8,569 bases of DNA from Desulfobacteraceae bacterium (lineage in GTDB: Bacteria; Desulfobacterota; Desulfobacteria; Desulfobacterales; Desulfobacteraceae): the NCBI GenBank assembly GCA_003354055.1, contig PIVQ01000282.1:1-8569 (forward strand). Reading direction: 5' to 3'. Below the pieces are notes generated by a model that was given only the letters and a program-made list of their open reading frames with translations, was not told the DNA's origin and ran no database searches. The position numbers and the translations under genes are program-made. Of the stretch, positions 1-6,301 are shown piece by piece. Position 1 is the first letter of the stretch. Each line of letters begins with the position of its first letter.

Positions 1-222
1 AAGGTCCCTGGAATGGATGTACCTGATGAGATCATCAACCGCCTTGCCGGTGTTGAAAAAGGAAAACAGGCACAGGAAGGCATTGATATCTGCGTGGAGC
101 ATATTCTGGAACTTAAAGAGGTAACAGGAGTTGCAGGCTTCCACATCATGGCAATCGAATGGGAAGAAAAAGTACCTGAGATTGTAGAACGAAGCGGGCT
201 TTATCCCAGGCCGGAAGTATAA
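1..222 (+). CDS. metF: Methylenetetrahydrofolate reductase, C-terminal end (partial)
   Basis: The reading frame is open from base 1 and ends in TAA at 220-222, so only the last 73 residues are present and the start lies outside the window. The family reduces methylene-tetrahydrofolate to methyl-tetrahydrofolate. In sulfate reducers this step serves methionine synthesis and the methyl branch of the Wood-Ljungdahl pathway. The visible part matches the end of the TIM barrel: a helix with GIDICVEHILELKE, then the final strand GVAGFHIMAIEWEEKVPEIV and a short tail GLYPRPEV. The FHIMAIEWE stretch corresponds to the last beta strand, which in this family precedes a terminal helix. A strong terminator follows 31 bases after the stop, so this is the last gene of its transcript. 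The assignment rests on recognising the C-terminus only; the FAD- and folate-binding residues are not visible. Confidence 0.72.
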   Translation, partial: KVPGMDVPDEIINRLAGVEKGKQAQEGIDICVEHILELKEVTGVAGFHIMAIEWEEKVPEIVERSGLYPRPEV

Positions 223-253
223 GTGTCTGATGGTATATTAGACTGATTGATGT

Positions 254-299
254 GGCCCCCTGCATGATGGATAATCTCATGGAGGGGGTCATTTTTTTC
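254..299 (+). terminator. Rho-independent terminator after metF
   Basis: A 14-bp stem pairs 254-267 with 277-290 (one G-G mismatch and one G-T pair) around a 9-nt loop. It is GC-rich at its base (GGCCCCCT with GGGGGTC) and is followed directly by seven T residues (292-298). It ends the metF transcript. On the minus strand there is no T-run after the hairpin, so it is less likely to terminate the PEP-CTERM gene that converges on it. Confidence 0.9.
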
Positions 300-309
300 A
301 AACGCCTTC

Positions 310-946
310 TTATTTTTGATATCTGTAACTGTTTTTTATCCGTCTTCCGAATCCTGCAAGACTCAACAGCCCGATACCGAAAAGCAGTGCGGTGGATGAT
401 TCCGGAACGGGTGCCACAGTCCCGGTAATTGTTAACTCACTGTAGTCAACATACCACCAATCAATAGTGCTTGCTGTATCAATTGTTATTGTTGATACGC
501 CATCCAATGATATTCCAAAACTCATTAGATCAAAGGTGTCAATCCAAGCAATATTGACATCGGGATTATTATCTTCCCCGGAATTATCACCATCTGTCAA
601 ACTTCCAACGAAGATGCCGTCAAAATATACTGAGGATGCCCCCCGATAGCCTTGCCCATATGTCATGATTTCCAAGCTCATGGACGAGATAGAATACAAA
701 CCAGAAAGTTCATATGTATGTGCCCAGGTTTGATCTGAAGAAAGCCGCATGTCAGTGATAGTTCCAACATCATCTGGGTCATCCTGTACAATTGCGGGTG
801 CTGGCCATGTAGATTGAGTGTATCCATCTGTCAGTCCTAATCCAAAGTCGTCCTTATCACCGTAAAGGTCAGAAATCGTTGATGCTGATACGCTTTGTAG
901 TCAATAATAAAAATAGCCCAATCATCAATGCAGAAATTTTCTTCAT
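310..946 (-). pseudogene. PEP-CTERM exported protein, frameshifted after the signal peptide
   Basis: The C-terminus carries a PEP-CTERM sorting signal: VPESST, then a hydrophobic helix ALLFGIGLLSLAGF, then GRRIKNSYRYQK. In this family an exosortase cleaves at the PEP-like motif and the protein goes to the surface or the exopolysaccharide matrix. The largest uninterrupted frame opens at an ATG at 750, but the same frame is coding-like up to about 900 (SASTISDLYGDKDDFGLGLTDGY). The natural start is the ATG at 944-946, with AGGAGA at 951-956 (complement), giving MKKISALMIGLFLLL. That frame stops at 869-871 after 25 codons, and the mature frame has a TGA at 901-903. Dropping one base near 901-910 joins the hydrophobic stretch to LQSVSA-STISD, a textbook signal peptide and cleavage site, giving a 211-residue protein. 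The middle is beta-rich, with FDGIFVGSLTDGD and WWYVDYSELTITG, and resembles no enzyme I know. A natural mutation and a sequencing error cannot be told apart here. No exosortase gene is in the window. Confidence 0.75.
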
Positions 947-950
947 GCCT

Positions 951-956
951 TCTCCT
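951..956 (-). promoter_or_regulatory. Ribosome binding site deciding the PEP-CTERM start
   Basis: Read on the minus strand, AGGAGA lies 4 bases before the ATG at 944-946. This is the only good Shine-Dalgarno site upstream of the PEP-CTERM coding region. It is the main reason to place the ancestral start there rather than at the internal ATG at 748-750. Confidence 0.7.
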
Positions 957-1183
957 AATAGTTTTAGCAGGAAGACAAGGGGGACATGGCGATGGGTAAG
1001 GCTTTAATATTAGGGTTTGCTAAAGTAAAGATTGCTTTTTTAGACAGCAAAACCCAGACGGATGTGAATTTTTTTCCTTGATTGGATGAGAAAAAACGGT
1101 ATCCTATATCTCAAAAAGGCTCTATATCATGGGTTGAGAGTATAAAAGGCCGATATCTACATGAGTATACTATAAAAGACCCG

Positions 1184-1226
1184 GGGTCCTGGAAAGAGAA
1201 AATCCTTTACCAGGACCCTTTTTTTT
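1184..1226 (+). terminator. Strong rho-independent terminator with no visible upstream gene
   Basis: A perfect 9-bp stem, GGGTCCTGG (1184-1192) with CCAGGACCC (1210-1218), can be extended inside by AAAG with CTTT around a bulged A, leaving an 8-nt loop. Eight T residues follow at 1219-1226. The structure is oriented to end plus-strand transcription, but nothing upstream on that strand back to the divergent PEP-CTERM gene is a clear gene. It may end a small RNA or act as an attenuator in a long yebG leader. Confidence 0.85.
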
Positions 1227-1327
1227 ACTATGAAATATCTAAATTACCCGTAGCGATTGAAAAATATAAGACCAATGACGACCAATAGACTTCCCCTAAC
1301 CGGATAGTCAGACTGCAAGGAGAAAAT

Positions 1328-1696
1328 ATGGCTGTAATCGTCAAATATATTGTTGTCAGGAATGGAGAAGAAAAAATGACATTTGCGACAAAAAAAGAAG
1401 CAGACGCCTATGATAAGATGCTTGATATTGCCGACAATTTGTTTGATTTCCTTGGTAGTGCCGACGTAAAACTTGATGAGGATCAGCAGGAGGCGATCTC
1501 CCTTTTCATGGCGGAGAAACGGGATGAGATGATGCCTATTTTACGGGGGATTTCTCAAAAGAAAAAGACCACTTCTGGAAAAGCCGCCCCTGCCAAAAAG
1601 GTAGCACCAAAAGCCGCACCGAAAAAGTCCGCAAAGGCCCCTGCAAAAAATCCTGCAAAGCCGGTCAAACCTAAGGTCGCTGCAAAAAAGAAATAA
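1328..1696 (+). CDS. yebG: YebG-family SOS-type DNA damage protein with histone H1-like tail
   Basis: Residues 1-76 closely match the YebG fold as known from E. coli: MAVIVKYIVVRNGEEKMTF, then TKKEADAYDKMLDIAD, then a helix DEDQQEAISLFMAEKRDEM. E. coli yebG is a LexA-controlled SOS gene of about 96 residues whose biochemical role is not settled. Here residues 77-122 form a separate low-complexity tail of Lys, Ala and Pro (KKTTSGKAAPAKK, KAAPKKSAKAPAK, ending VAAKKK). It resembles the C-terminal tail of histone H1 or bacterial Hc1-like proteins and would be disordered, strongly basic and DNA-binding. The protein is cytoplasmic, with no signal or membrane segment. The start is secure: AAGGAG at 1317-1322 lies 5 bases before the ATG. 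I see no E. coli-type CTGT-N8-ACAG LexA box upstream, so SOS control is not shown, although LexA sites differ in this phylum. The gene is monocistronic and converges on a kinase gene 42 bp downstream. Confidence 0.88.
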   Translation: MAVIVKYIVVRNGEEKMTFATKKEADAYDKMLDIADNLFDFLGSADVKLDEDQQEAISLFMAEKRDEMMPILRGISQKKKTTSGKAAPAKKVAPKAAPKKSAKAPAKNPAKPVKPKVAAKKK

Positions 1697-1717
1697 ATCT
1701 GCGCAAGGACAACGGCG

Positions 1718-1750
1718 CCTGACCCTGATATCTTTATTTCAGGTGTCAGG
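1718..1750. terminator. Hairpin between convergent yebG and kinase genes
   Basis: CCTGAC plus CCTGA (1718-1728) pair with TCAGG, a bulged T, and GTCAGG (1739-1750), giving an 11-bp stem with a 10-nt loop. The 3' arm contains the stop codon and last codons of the minus-strand kinase. No U-run follows on either strand, so it may be a weak shared terminator or only an mRNA 3'-end structure. Confidence 0.4.
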
Positions 1751-4474
1751 TCCACTGGCAGTTCCACTGGCCGTTTCGGTATCTCCCAGTACCCTTTGGA
1801 TTTCAAGGCCAAGCTCCCGGGTCTGAAAGGGCTTCATCACAAATCCTGAAATACCTAATTCAAGTGCCTTTTCAAGGTTCATCTGCTCACTGAATCCTGT
1901 GCATATAATCGCGGGCAGGGTCGGGCAGATCTGCCGTGCCCTGGCAATGCACTCATCTCCGGTCAGCTGGGGCATGGACATATCCGTGACGATGAGATCA
2001 AAGGCTGAAGGGTGTTGTGCAAGGTGGTGTAATGCTTTTTTCGGATCATTAAACGAGGCAACCTCGTATCCTAAGGTTTTAAGATTTTTTTGTACAATGG
2101 CGGTGATGCTTTCTTCATCATCAATAAAGAGGAGCGATGCACTGCCCTTTGGGAGTTTCATCTGCTTTTTTTCCGGTGTGGCAATTTTTTGTGCGTCAAT
2201 AGCAGGAAAGTAGATATGAAACTGACTGCCTTCTCCCGGCCGGCTTTTCACCCAGATAAAACCGCTGTGATGATTGACAATCCCGTGTACTACGGCAAGT
2301 CCCATTCCAGAGCCTTTGCCCTGTTCTTTGGTGGTAAAATAGGGATCGAATATTTTATCCCGAATAGAATCCGGGATGCCGTGGCCTGTGTCTGTAACCC
2401 GGATTGTAAGATAGCGGCCCTCCGGGATACCCGTCGGAGTATCTGCCGGGGCTTCCACCGGGTCTTTCGGCTTATCGCTTGATGCCAATAATCGGTTGCC
2501 AGCCGACAGGGTAATGGTTCCGCCTTTATTCTCCTGCATGGCATGGGTCGCATTGGTGAATAAGTTGATAAGTATCTGATGAATCTGGATGGGATTGCCG
2601 TTAATCAGCCAGAGCGTTTCCGGCAGGTCTGTTTTAAACCGGATGTTGGCTGGTGTGGAAGACCGAAGCAGCTTAACCGCTTCTTTCATTACCGGGAGCA
2701 GGTCAAGGGGATGCTTTTCTTCTTCTGACTCTCTTGAGAACCGCAATAACTGGCTGACCATTTCTTTGGCCCGCATACAGGCGATTTCAATTTCGGACAG
2801 ACTTTCCAGGCAATAGCTGTCTTTAGGTTGTTCCGGCGGCTGTTCCAGTGGCTGTTCCGCTGGCTGTTCCAGTTTAAGCAGTTCTGCATTTCCCAGGATG
2901 ATACTTAAAATATTATTGAAGTCATGGGCAATTCCGCCTGCCAGGGTACCGATGGCTTCCATTTTTCTGGCCTGATGAAGCTGGGCTCCCAGTTCCAGAT
3001 TTTCCTCTTCCATTTTTTTCCGGTTGGTGATGTCCAGGCCAGCCACTGAAATATACAGGGCCTTTCCCGTTTCATCTCTGATACCGGCAAATGTTCTGAT
3101 ACCAAAACGGATTTGCCCTGTTTTGTCAAGAAAACGAACCTCATCCATTGCCACGCCCTTTTTATCTAACGTGGTAATGGCAGTCTTTGTCTGGTCAACC
3201 ACCTCGGGAAAATCCTTCCACCAACCCGCCTCCCATAGTTTTTTACCAATGGTAGCGTCTGCCAAATCTCCGCATATTTCCGTGCACAGAGAATTCATCT
3301 CAAGCACCTTACCTTTGGTATCAAGCAATAGGGAAAACTGATAAGACTGGTTAAAAAATGCTTTAAATAGCTGCTCGCTTTTTTTCAGGTTTTCACGTGC
3401 TTCATTTTTATTCAGGATTTCCTGTTCCAGCCGGGTGGTGTACATCACTTTTTTAATCATATAAAAAAAAATCAGGCAGGTAAGTCCCAAAGCGGCTAGA
3501 AAGCTTATCCGGGCGTCTTTAACTATCATCCCGGTCTGGGATGCCGGATGGATGAGAATCTGCCAGTTTCGACCGGCAAACGGAATGGATTTTTCCCAGG
3601 CCATTTCCTGCTGAATAGTGGTTTTATTCTGGAGGTCGTCATTTGGAAAATGGACATTCATATTCTTTTTATACAAAAGTTGATTCTTACCAGTATCAGT
3701 GATGTCAAGGAGTGTGATATCCATATGATCCGAAGTGAATTTTTCCTGAACCGTTCTAATAATATCGCCGATACGCAAAACTTCCACCACAAAACCCCGT
3801 CGGCTTTCCTTTTGGAACGCCGGCACATCACCTGAATCATGGTTTTTAAAAATAGGCAACAACACAAGAACTCCGTATTTATGGCCTGTTTCCTGGACCA
3901 GTTTGATCCTGGCTGTGGCAACCGGAGACCCGGTATCAAAAGCTTGATTAATGGCTGCCAACCGGGTGGGACTGGATGCGATGTCAAACCCCAGGGCCTG
4001 GCGGTTAGCCGCCATTGGAGTGATATAGTAGACCACAACATACTCGTTTCGTTTCCCGGCCGGCACCAATTTGCCTTTACTATTTTTCTGGGTGAACGAA
4101 AAGTCCGGGGTCCCCTGTTCTTGGGCTTTTCTTACCATCTGGTTCCTTTTTTGATGGGGAACGAGAGGGTTCCATGACATGGCCTTTATGCCGGGATATC
4201 GTTCAAGAAGAGAGTTTGTAAAATGGGTGAACTCTTCTCTGGACACATAGTCTGAATATGCATAGTAGGCTCCCAATGCATACAGGGCATTCATATAGGT
4301 GTTGAGCACATGGCTGACGGTATTTGCCTGAACTTTTGCCCGGGCATTAAATGCCGCCCGTATGCTTTTTAGCTCCCAATGTTTTACATAAAGAAAAATC
4401 CCAAAAGAGAGGGTCAGGCCAAGGCCGAATACCAGAAGAGCTGGCAGATATTTTTTTAGGTGTTGTGTTTCCAT
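1739..4474 (-). CDS. CHASE-PAS hybrid sensor histidine kinase with C-terminal receiver
   Basis: This is a complete 911-residue membrane hybrid kinase. A first membrane helix (about 10-30) leads into a periplasmic CHASE domain (about 65-300), recognised by FTHFTNSLLERYPGIKAMSW and PLVPHQKR; CHASE domains bind small extracellular ligands. A second helix (about 323-342, FLAALGLTCLIFFYMI) is followed by a short coil and a PAS domain (about 365-487). HisKA carries the H-box GIAHDFNN with the phospho-accepting His517. The ATPase domain has an N-box around Asn637/Asn641, DTGHG at 695-699 and GSGMGL at 721-726. The receiver has acidic Asp785/Asp786, phospho-acceptor Asp831, Thr859 and Lys881-Pro882, so every key catalytic residue is present. 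Autophosphorylation and His-to-Asp transfer are expected, but no separate output regulator lies nearby. Odd points are a tandem EQP repeat at 535-550 in the dimerisation hairpin and a Pro-rich insert at about 668-685. The start is the ATG at 4472-4474 behind an AAGGGA-like site. The CHASE ligand is unknown. Confidence 0.93.
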   Translation of the reverse strand: METQHLKKYLPALLVFGLGLTLSFGIFLYVKHWELKSIRAAFNARAKVQANTVSHVLNTYMNALYALGAYYAYSDYVSREEFTHFTNSLLERYPGIKAMSWNPLVPHQKRNQMVRKAQEQGTPDFSFTQKNSKGKLVPAGKRNEYVVVYYITPMAANRQALGFDIASSPTRLAAINQAFDTGSPVATARIKLVQETGHKYGVLVLLPIFKNHDSGDVPAFQKESRRGFVVEVLRIGDIIRTVQEKFTSDHMDITLLDITDTGKNQLLYKKNMNVHFPNDDLQNKTTIQQEMAWEKSIPFAGRNWQILIHPASQTGMIVKDARISFLAALGLTCLIFFYMIKKVMYTTRLEQEILNKNEARENLKKSEQLFKAFFNQSYQFSLLLDTKGKVLEMNSLCTEICGDLADATIGKKLWEAGWWKDFPEVVDQTKTAITTLDKKGVAMDEVRFLDKTGQIRFGIRTFAGIRDETGKALYISVAGLDITNRKKMEEENLELGAQLHQARKMEAIGTLAGGIAHDFNNILSIILGNAELLKLEQPAEQPLEQPPEQPKDSYCLESLSEIEIACMRAKEMVSQLLRFSRESEEEKHPLDLLPVMKEAVKLLRSSTPANIRFKTDLPETLWLINGNPIQIHQILINLFTNATHAMQENKGGTITLSAGNRLLASSDKPKDPVEAPADTPTGIPEGRYLTIRVTDTGHGIPDSIRDKIFDPYFTTKEQGKGSGMGLAVVHGIVNHHSGFIWVKSRPGEGSQFHIYFPAIDAQKIATPEKKQMKLPKGSASLLFIDDEESITAIVQKNLKTLGYEVASFNDPKKALHHLAQHPSAFDLIVTDMSMPQLTGDECIARARQICPTLPAIICTGFSEQMNLEKALELGISGFVMKPFQTRELGLEIQRVLGDTETASGTASGPDT
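2826..2873 (-). repeat. Four tandem 12-bp repeats inside the CHASE kinase gene
   Basis: Four head-to-tail units of the form GGCTGTTCCNNN (plus-strand sense) begin at 2826, 2838, 2850 and 2862. The first differs at one position of the core (GGTTGTTCC). On the coding strand they encode LEQP-AEQP-LEQP-PEQP, residues 535-550. The reading frame is kept because the unit is 12 bp. The repeat falls just after the first HisKA helix, where the two helices turn. Confidence 0.9.
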
Positions 4475-4763
4475 AAATCCCTTTTGCGGATACCATGGAG
4501 TGTATACGCGGACTTTACGTGGGATAACATGATTGTTTAGTTTCGAAAATTAGTGTCTTGTAGAACGCTGTCCTCTGAATGACAACGTATCGAATTCAGA
4601 TAAGTTTATCAACAGGTTTTGCGTTTTACAATGATCTGGATCTGGCCGTAACGAGCACGGATCACCTTGTCTTTTTTCTCTGAATATGTATATAGTAACC
4701 TTTCAATTGTCTCATGAAATTTTATACGTCATAAACGGTTCTATTCCAAGAAGGGGAAAATGT
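4475..4763. promoter_or_regulatory. Divergent intergenic region with two short dyads
   Basis: This 289-bp gap separates the CHASE kinase (leftward) from the solute-binding protein gene (rightward) and must hold both promoters. It contains an inverted repeat TCTGAAT / ATTCAGA (4574-4580 and 4594-4600, 13-nt spacing). Overlapping its right edge is a compact dyad GATAA-GT-TTATC (4599-4610). Either could be an operator, and I cannot assign a regulator. A rightward promoter is listed separately; no convincing leftward promoter was found by eye. Confidence 0.4.
4667..4696 (+). promoter_or_regulatory. Sigma70-like promoter for the solute-binding protein gene
   Basis: TTGTCT (4667-4672) and TATAGT (4691-4696) are separated by 18 bp, matching the consensus at 4 of 6 and 5 of 6 positions. 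Transcription would begin near 4703, about 60 bases before the chosen ATG. The in-frame ATG at 4686 overlaps the -10 region, so it would not be in the mRNA; this supports the start at 4764. Confidence 0.5.
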
Positions 4764-6212
4764 ATGGGGTCTCGGAAAAAGATCGGTGTCTGGGTGCTTT
4801 TGGGGTGGCTGATATTTGCTTTGCAAACTGGGTTTGCTGCTGAGGATGCAGGCGAACAGGCTGTCAAAGAGGCGCAAAAATACAAGGGCACTACCTTGAA
4901 TGTGACCTGGAATAAGGGGTTGATGGCCCAGGAAGTGCTTCTCTATTCAGGACCTTTATGGGAACAACTCACCGGAATAAAGATCAACGTCATTCAGCAG
5001 ATGATCAGTGAGATTTATCCGGCCATCCAGACCGAGTCCCTTGAAAAGTCGGGCAAGTACGATATCTATAATATTGTTCCCAACAGGATGCCTGATTGTA
5101 TTCGCCTTGATGCACTGCAACCCCTTGATTCCTACCTTGACCAATACGGGTACCGTGATGACCTTGCAGATATTGCCCCCTCTTTCAGGGAGAACTGGAT
5201 GTCCTGGGATGACAAGATCTATTCCATTCCCGACGACGGAGATATTATTTTCCTGTATTACCGGAAAGACCTGTTTGAGGACCCTGAAAATCAAAAGGCG
5301 TTCAAGGCAAAATTCGGATATGATCTTGCGCCACCCCTTACCTGGAAACAATTTGACGAGATTGCCGGGTTTTTTACGGACAAGTATGCGCCGCAACTTT
5401 ACGGCTGCGCCATGATGCATGACAGCCTCTCCTTTTATTTTTTTGAGGAGCTGTTTCGTATCAACGGCGGTCGTTTCTTTGATGCTGAGACCATGAAAAC
5501 CACAATCAACAGCGATGTTGGGATCGCAACACTCAAGGAGATGATCAACCGGCAAAAGTATATGCCTCCTGGCGCAGATAAATGGGGGTTCATGGATGTC
5601 TTAGGCGGTTTTATCGGTGGTAATATTGCCATGACGGAGTTCTGGCCGCCTTTGGGGCGCTGGTCTGAAGGGTATGGTACCGATACCGAACAATTGTCCT
5701 GGGTACCCAAAAGCAACATTGCCGGAAAGGTGGGGTATGCGATTACACCGGGAGGATATTCAGGGCTGGCTGCAGGATTCGGGTTGAGTATCTCGGCCCA
5801 CAGTAAAAACAAGGAAGCAGCCTATCTTTTCATTCAGTGGCTGACCAGCAGAAAGGCGAGCCTTGAGAGGGTACAGATTCCATACAGCCTTAGGGACCCT
5901 TACCGCATCAGTCATTTTGACAGTCCTGCCTACCGAGGCCGTTGGGACAATGCTCCCCAGTATCTGGATTTGCTCAAGGATGCAAGCAGCGGTGAAAAAG
6001 GGCTGTTGGACCTGTCCCTCTACCAGATCAACCGGTATGAACTGACCCTGACAGAAGGGCTTATCGCAGCTTTCACAGGTAAGGTTGATCCAAAAACCGC
6101 TCTGGACACGGTGGCGGCTTCCTGGGACCGCCTGACCCGGGCTGTGGGGGTCGACGAACAGCGAAAGGCCTATAAGGCATGGGCGAAACTGCCCAATGCG
6201 TATCCTCGGTAA
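4764..6212 (+). CDS. ABC-type extracellular solute-binding protein (family 1, sugar-like)
   Basis: This is an exported periplasmic binding protein of 482 residues. An upstream in-frame ATG at 4686 would add 26 residues of non-signal sequence, but the ATG at 4764 has AAGGGG at 4751-4756. It begins a clean signal peptide: MGSRKK, hydrophobic VWVLLGWLIFALQTGFA, cleavage near residue 25. No lipobox cysteine is visible, so it should be soluble in the periplasm. The mature part follows the bacterial family 1 binding-protein pattern: LNVTWNKG, GPLWEQLTGIKINVIQ, KYDIYNIVPNR, LQPLDSYLDQYG, YSIPDDGDIIFLYYRKDLFE and later SISAHSKNKEAAYLFIQWLTS. The family usually delivers sugars or other small polar solutes to an ABC permease, and the length fits. 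No permease or ATPase gene is visible on either side. A sensor kinase follows 89 bp downstream on the same strand, so a role as a ligand-binding co-sensor is plausible but inferred. The ligand cannot be read from the sequence. Confidence 0.87.
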   Translation: MGSRKKIGVWVLLGWLIFALQTGFAAEDAGEQAVKEAQKYKGTTLNVTWNKGLMAQEVLLYSGPLWEQLTGIKINVIQQMISEIYPAIQTESLEKSGKYDIYNIVPNRMPDCIRLDALQPLDSYLDQYGYRDDLADIAPSFRENWMSWDDKIYSIPDDGDIIFLYYRKDLFEDPENQKAFKAKFGYDLAPPLTWKQFDEIAGFFTDKYAPQLYGCAMMHDSLSFYFFEELFRINGGRFFDAETMKTTINSDVGIATLKEMINRQKYMPPGADKWGFMDVLGGFIGGNIAMTEFWPPLGRWSEGYGTDTEQLSWVPKSNIAGKVGYAITPGGYSGLAAGFGLSISAHSKNKEAAYLFIQWLTSRKASLERVQIPYSLRDPYRISHFDSPAYRGRWDNAPQYLDLLKDASSGEKGLLDLSLYQINRYELTLTEGLIAAFTGKVDPKTALDTVAASWDRLTRAVGVDEQRKAYKAWAKLPNAYPR

Positions 6213-6225
6213 TCCGGGAATTCTT

Positions 6226-6253
6226 TTGACACATTGACTCATTCTTCGATCAT
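6226..6253 (+). promoter_or_regulatory. Possible internal promoter before the second kinase
   Basis: A perfect -35 hexamer TTGACA (6226-6231) lies 16 bp before a weak -10-like GATCAT (6248-6253, 4 of 6). It could give the kinase some expression independent of the binding protein. The -10 is poor, so this is only a candidate. Confidence 0.25.
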
Positions 6254-6261
6254 TAACAGGG

Positions 6262-6292
6262 TCCCGGCACGGATTTGCCTCCAGTGCCGGGA
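6262..6292 (+). promoter_or_regulatory. Intercistronic hairpin before the kinase start
   Basis: TCCCGGCAC (6262-6270) and GTGCCGGGA (6284-6292) form a perfect 9-bp GC-rich stem with a 13-nt loop. It ends 9 bases before the kinase ATG at 6302. No U-run follows, so it is not a standard terminator. It occupies the place where a ribosome site should be and may reduce kinase translation or protect the 3' end of the upstream message. Confidence 0.55.
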
Positions 6293-6301
6293 TAAATCAT
6301 T

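Larger units (their letters stand above)
947..1327. other. Intergenic region between the PEP-CTERM gene and yebG, no convincing gene
   Basis: This AT-rich stretch of about 380 bases lies between divergently oriented genes. It holds the PEP-CTERM ribosome site at its left edge, an isolated plus-strand terminator at 1184-1226 and the yebG leader at its right edge. Two short plus-strand frames exist. One is 986-1081, or from the second ATG at 992 behind an AGGGGG tract. The other is a TTG-initiated frame at 1082-1288. The second has no ribosome site and contains the terminator inside it, so I do not call either as a gene. Between 1110 and 1180 there is an imperfect repetition of AAAAGGC...GATATC/TATATC...ATG and of GAGTATA. 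I recognise no riboswitch or tRNA. Confidence 0.6.

Noticed and set aside
986..1081. A 29-31 codon frame on the plus strand with an AGGGGG tract before the second ATG at 992
   Set aside because: Too short to judge, no recognisable motif, and it ends in a T-rich stretch. The purine tract alone is not enough to call a gene.
1082..1288. TTG-initiated 68-codon frame on the plus strand
   Set aside because: It has no ribosome binding site, a strong terminator sits inside it, and its composition is not protein-like.
1289..1327. LexA operator in front of yebG
   Set aside because: No CTGT-N8-ACAG or GAAC/GTTC-type palindrome could be found by eye in the leader, so no site is annotated.
1555..1812. 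Minus-strand frame rich in Phe, Ala and Gly across the end of yebG
   Set aside because: It is the antisense reading of the Lys/Ala/Pro tail, and it overlaps two well-supported genes.
2826..2873. Could the 12-bp repeats be a CRISPR array or a DNA-binding iteron set?
   Set aside because: Units are contiguous with no spacers, keep the kinase reading frame and lie within a coding region, so a coding minisatellite is the simpler explanation.
4686..4763. Longer N-terminus of the solute-binding protein from the ATG at 4686
   Set aside because: It would bury the signal peptide behind 26 unrelated residues, it overlaps the likely -10 element, and the ATG at 4764 has the better ribosome site.
4956..5555. 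199-codon minus-strand frame inside the binding-protein gene
   Set aside because: It lies wholly antisense to a gene with a clear family match, has no domain I recognise, and is best explained as a shadow.
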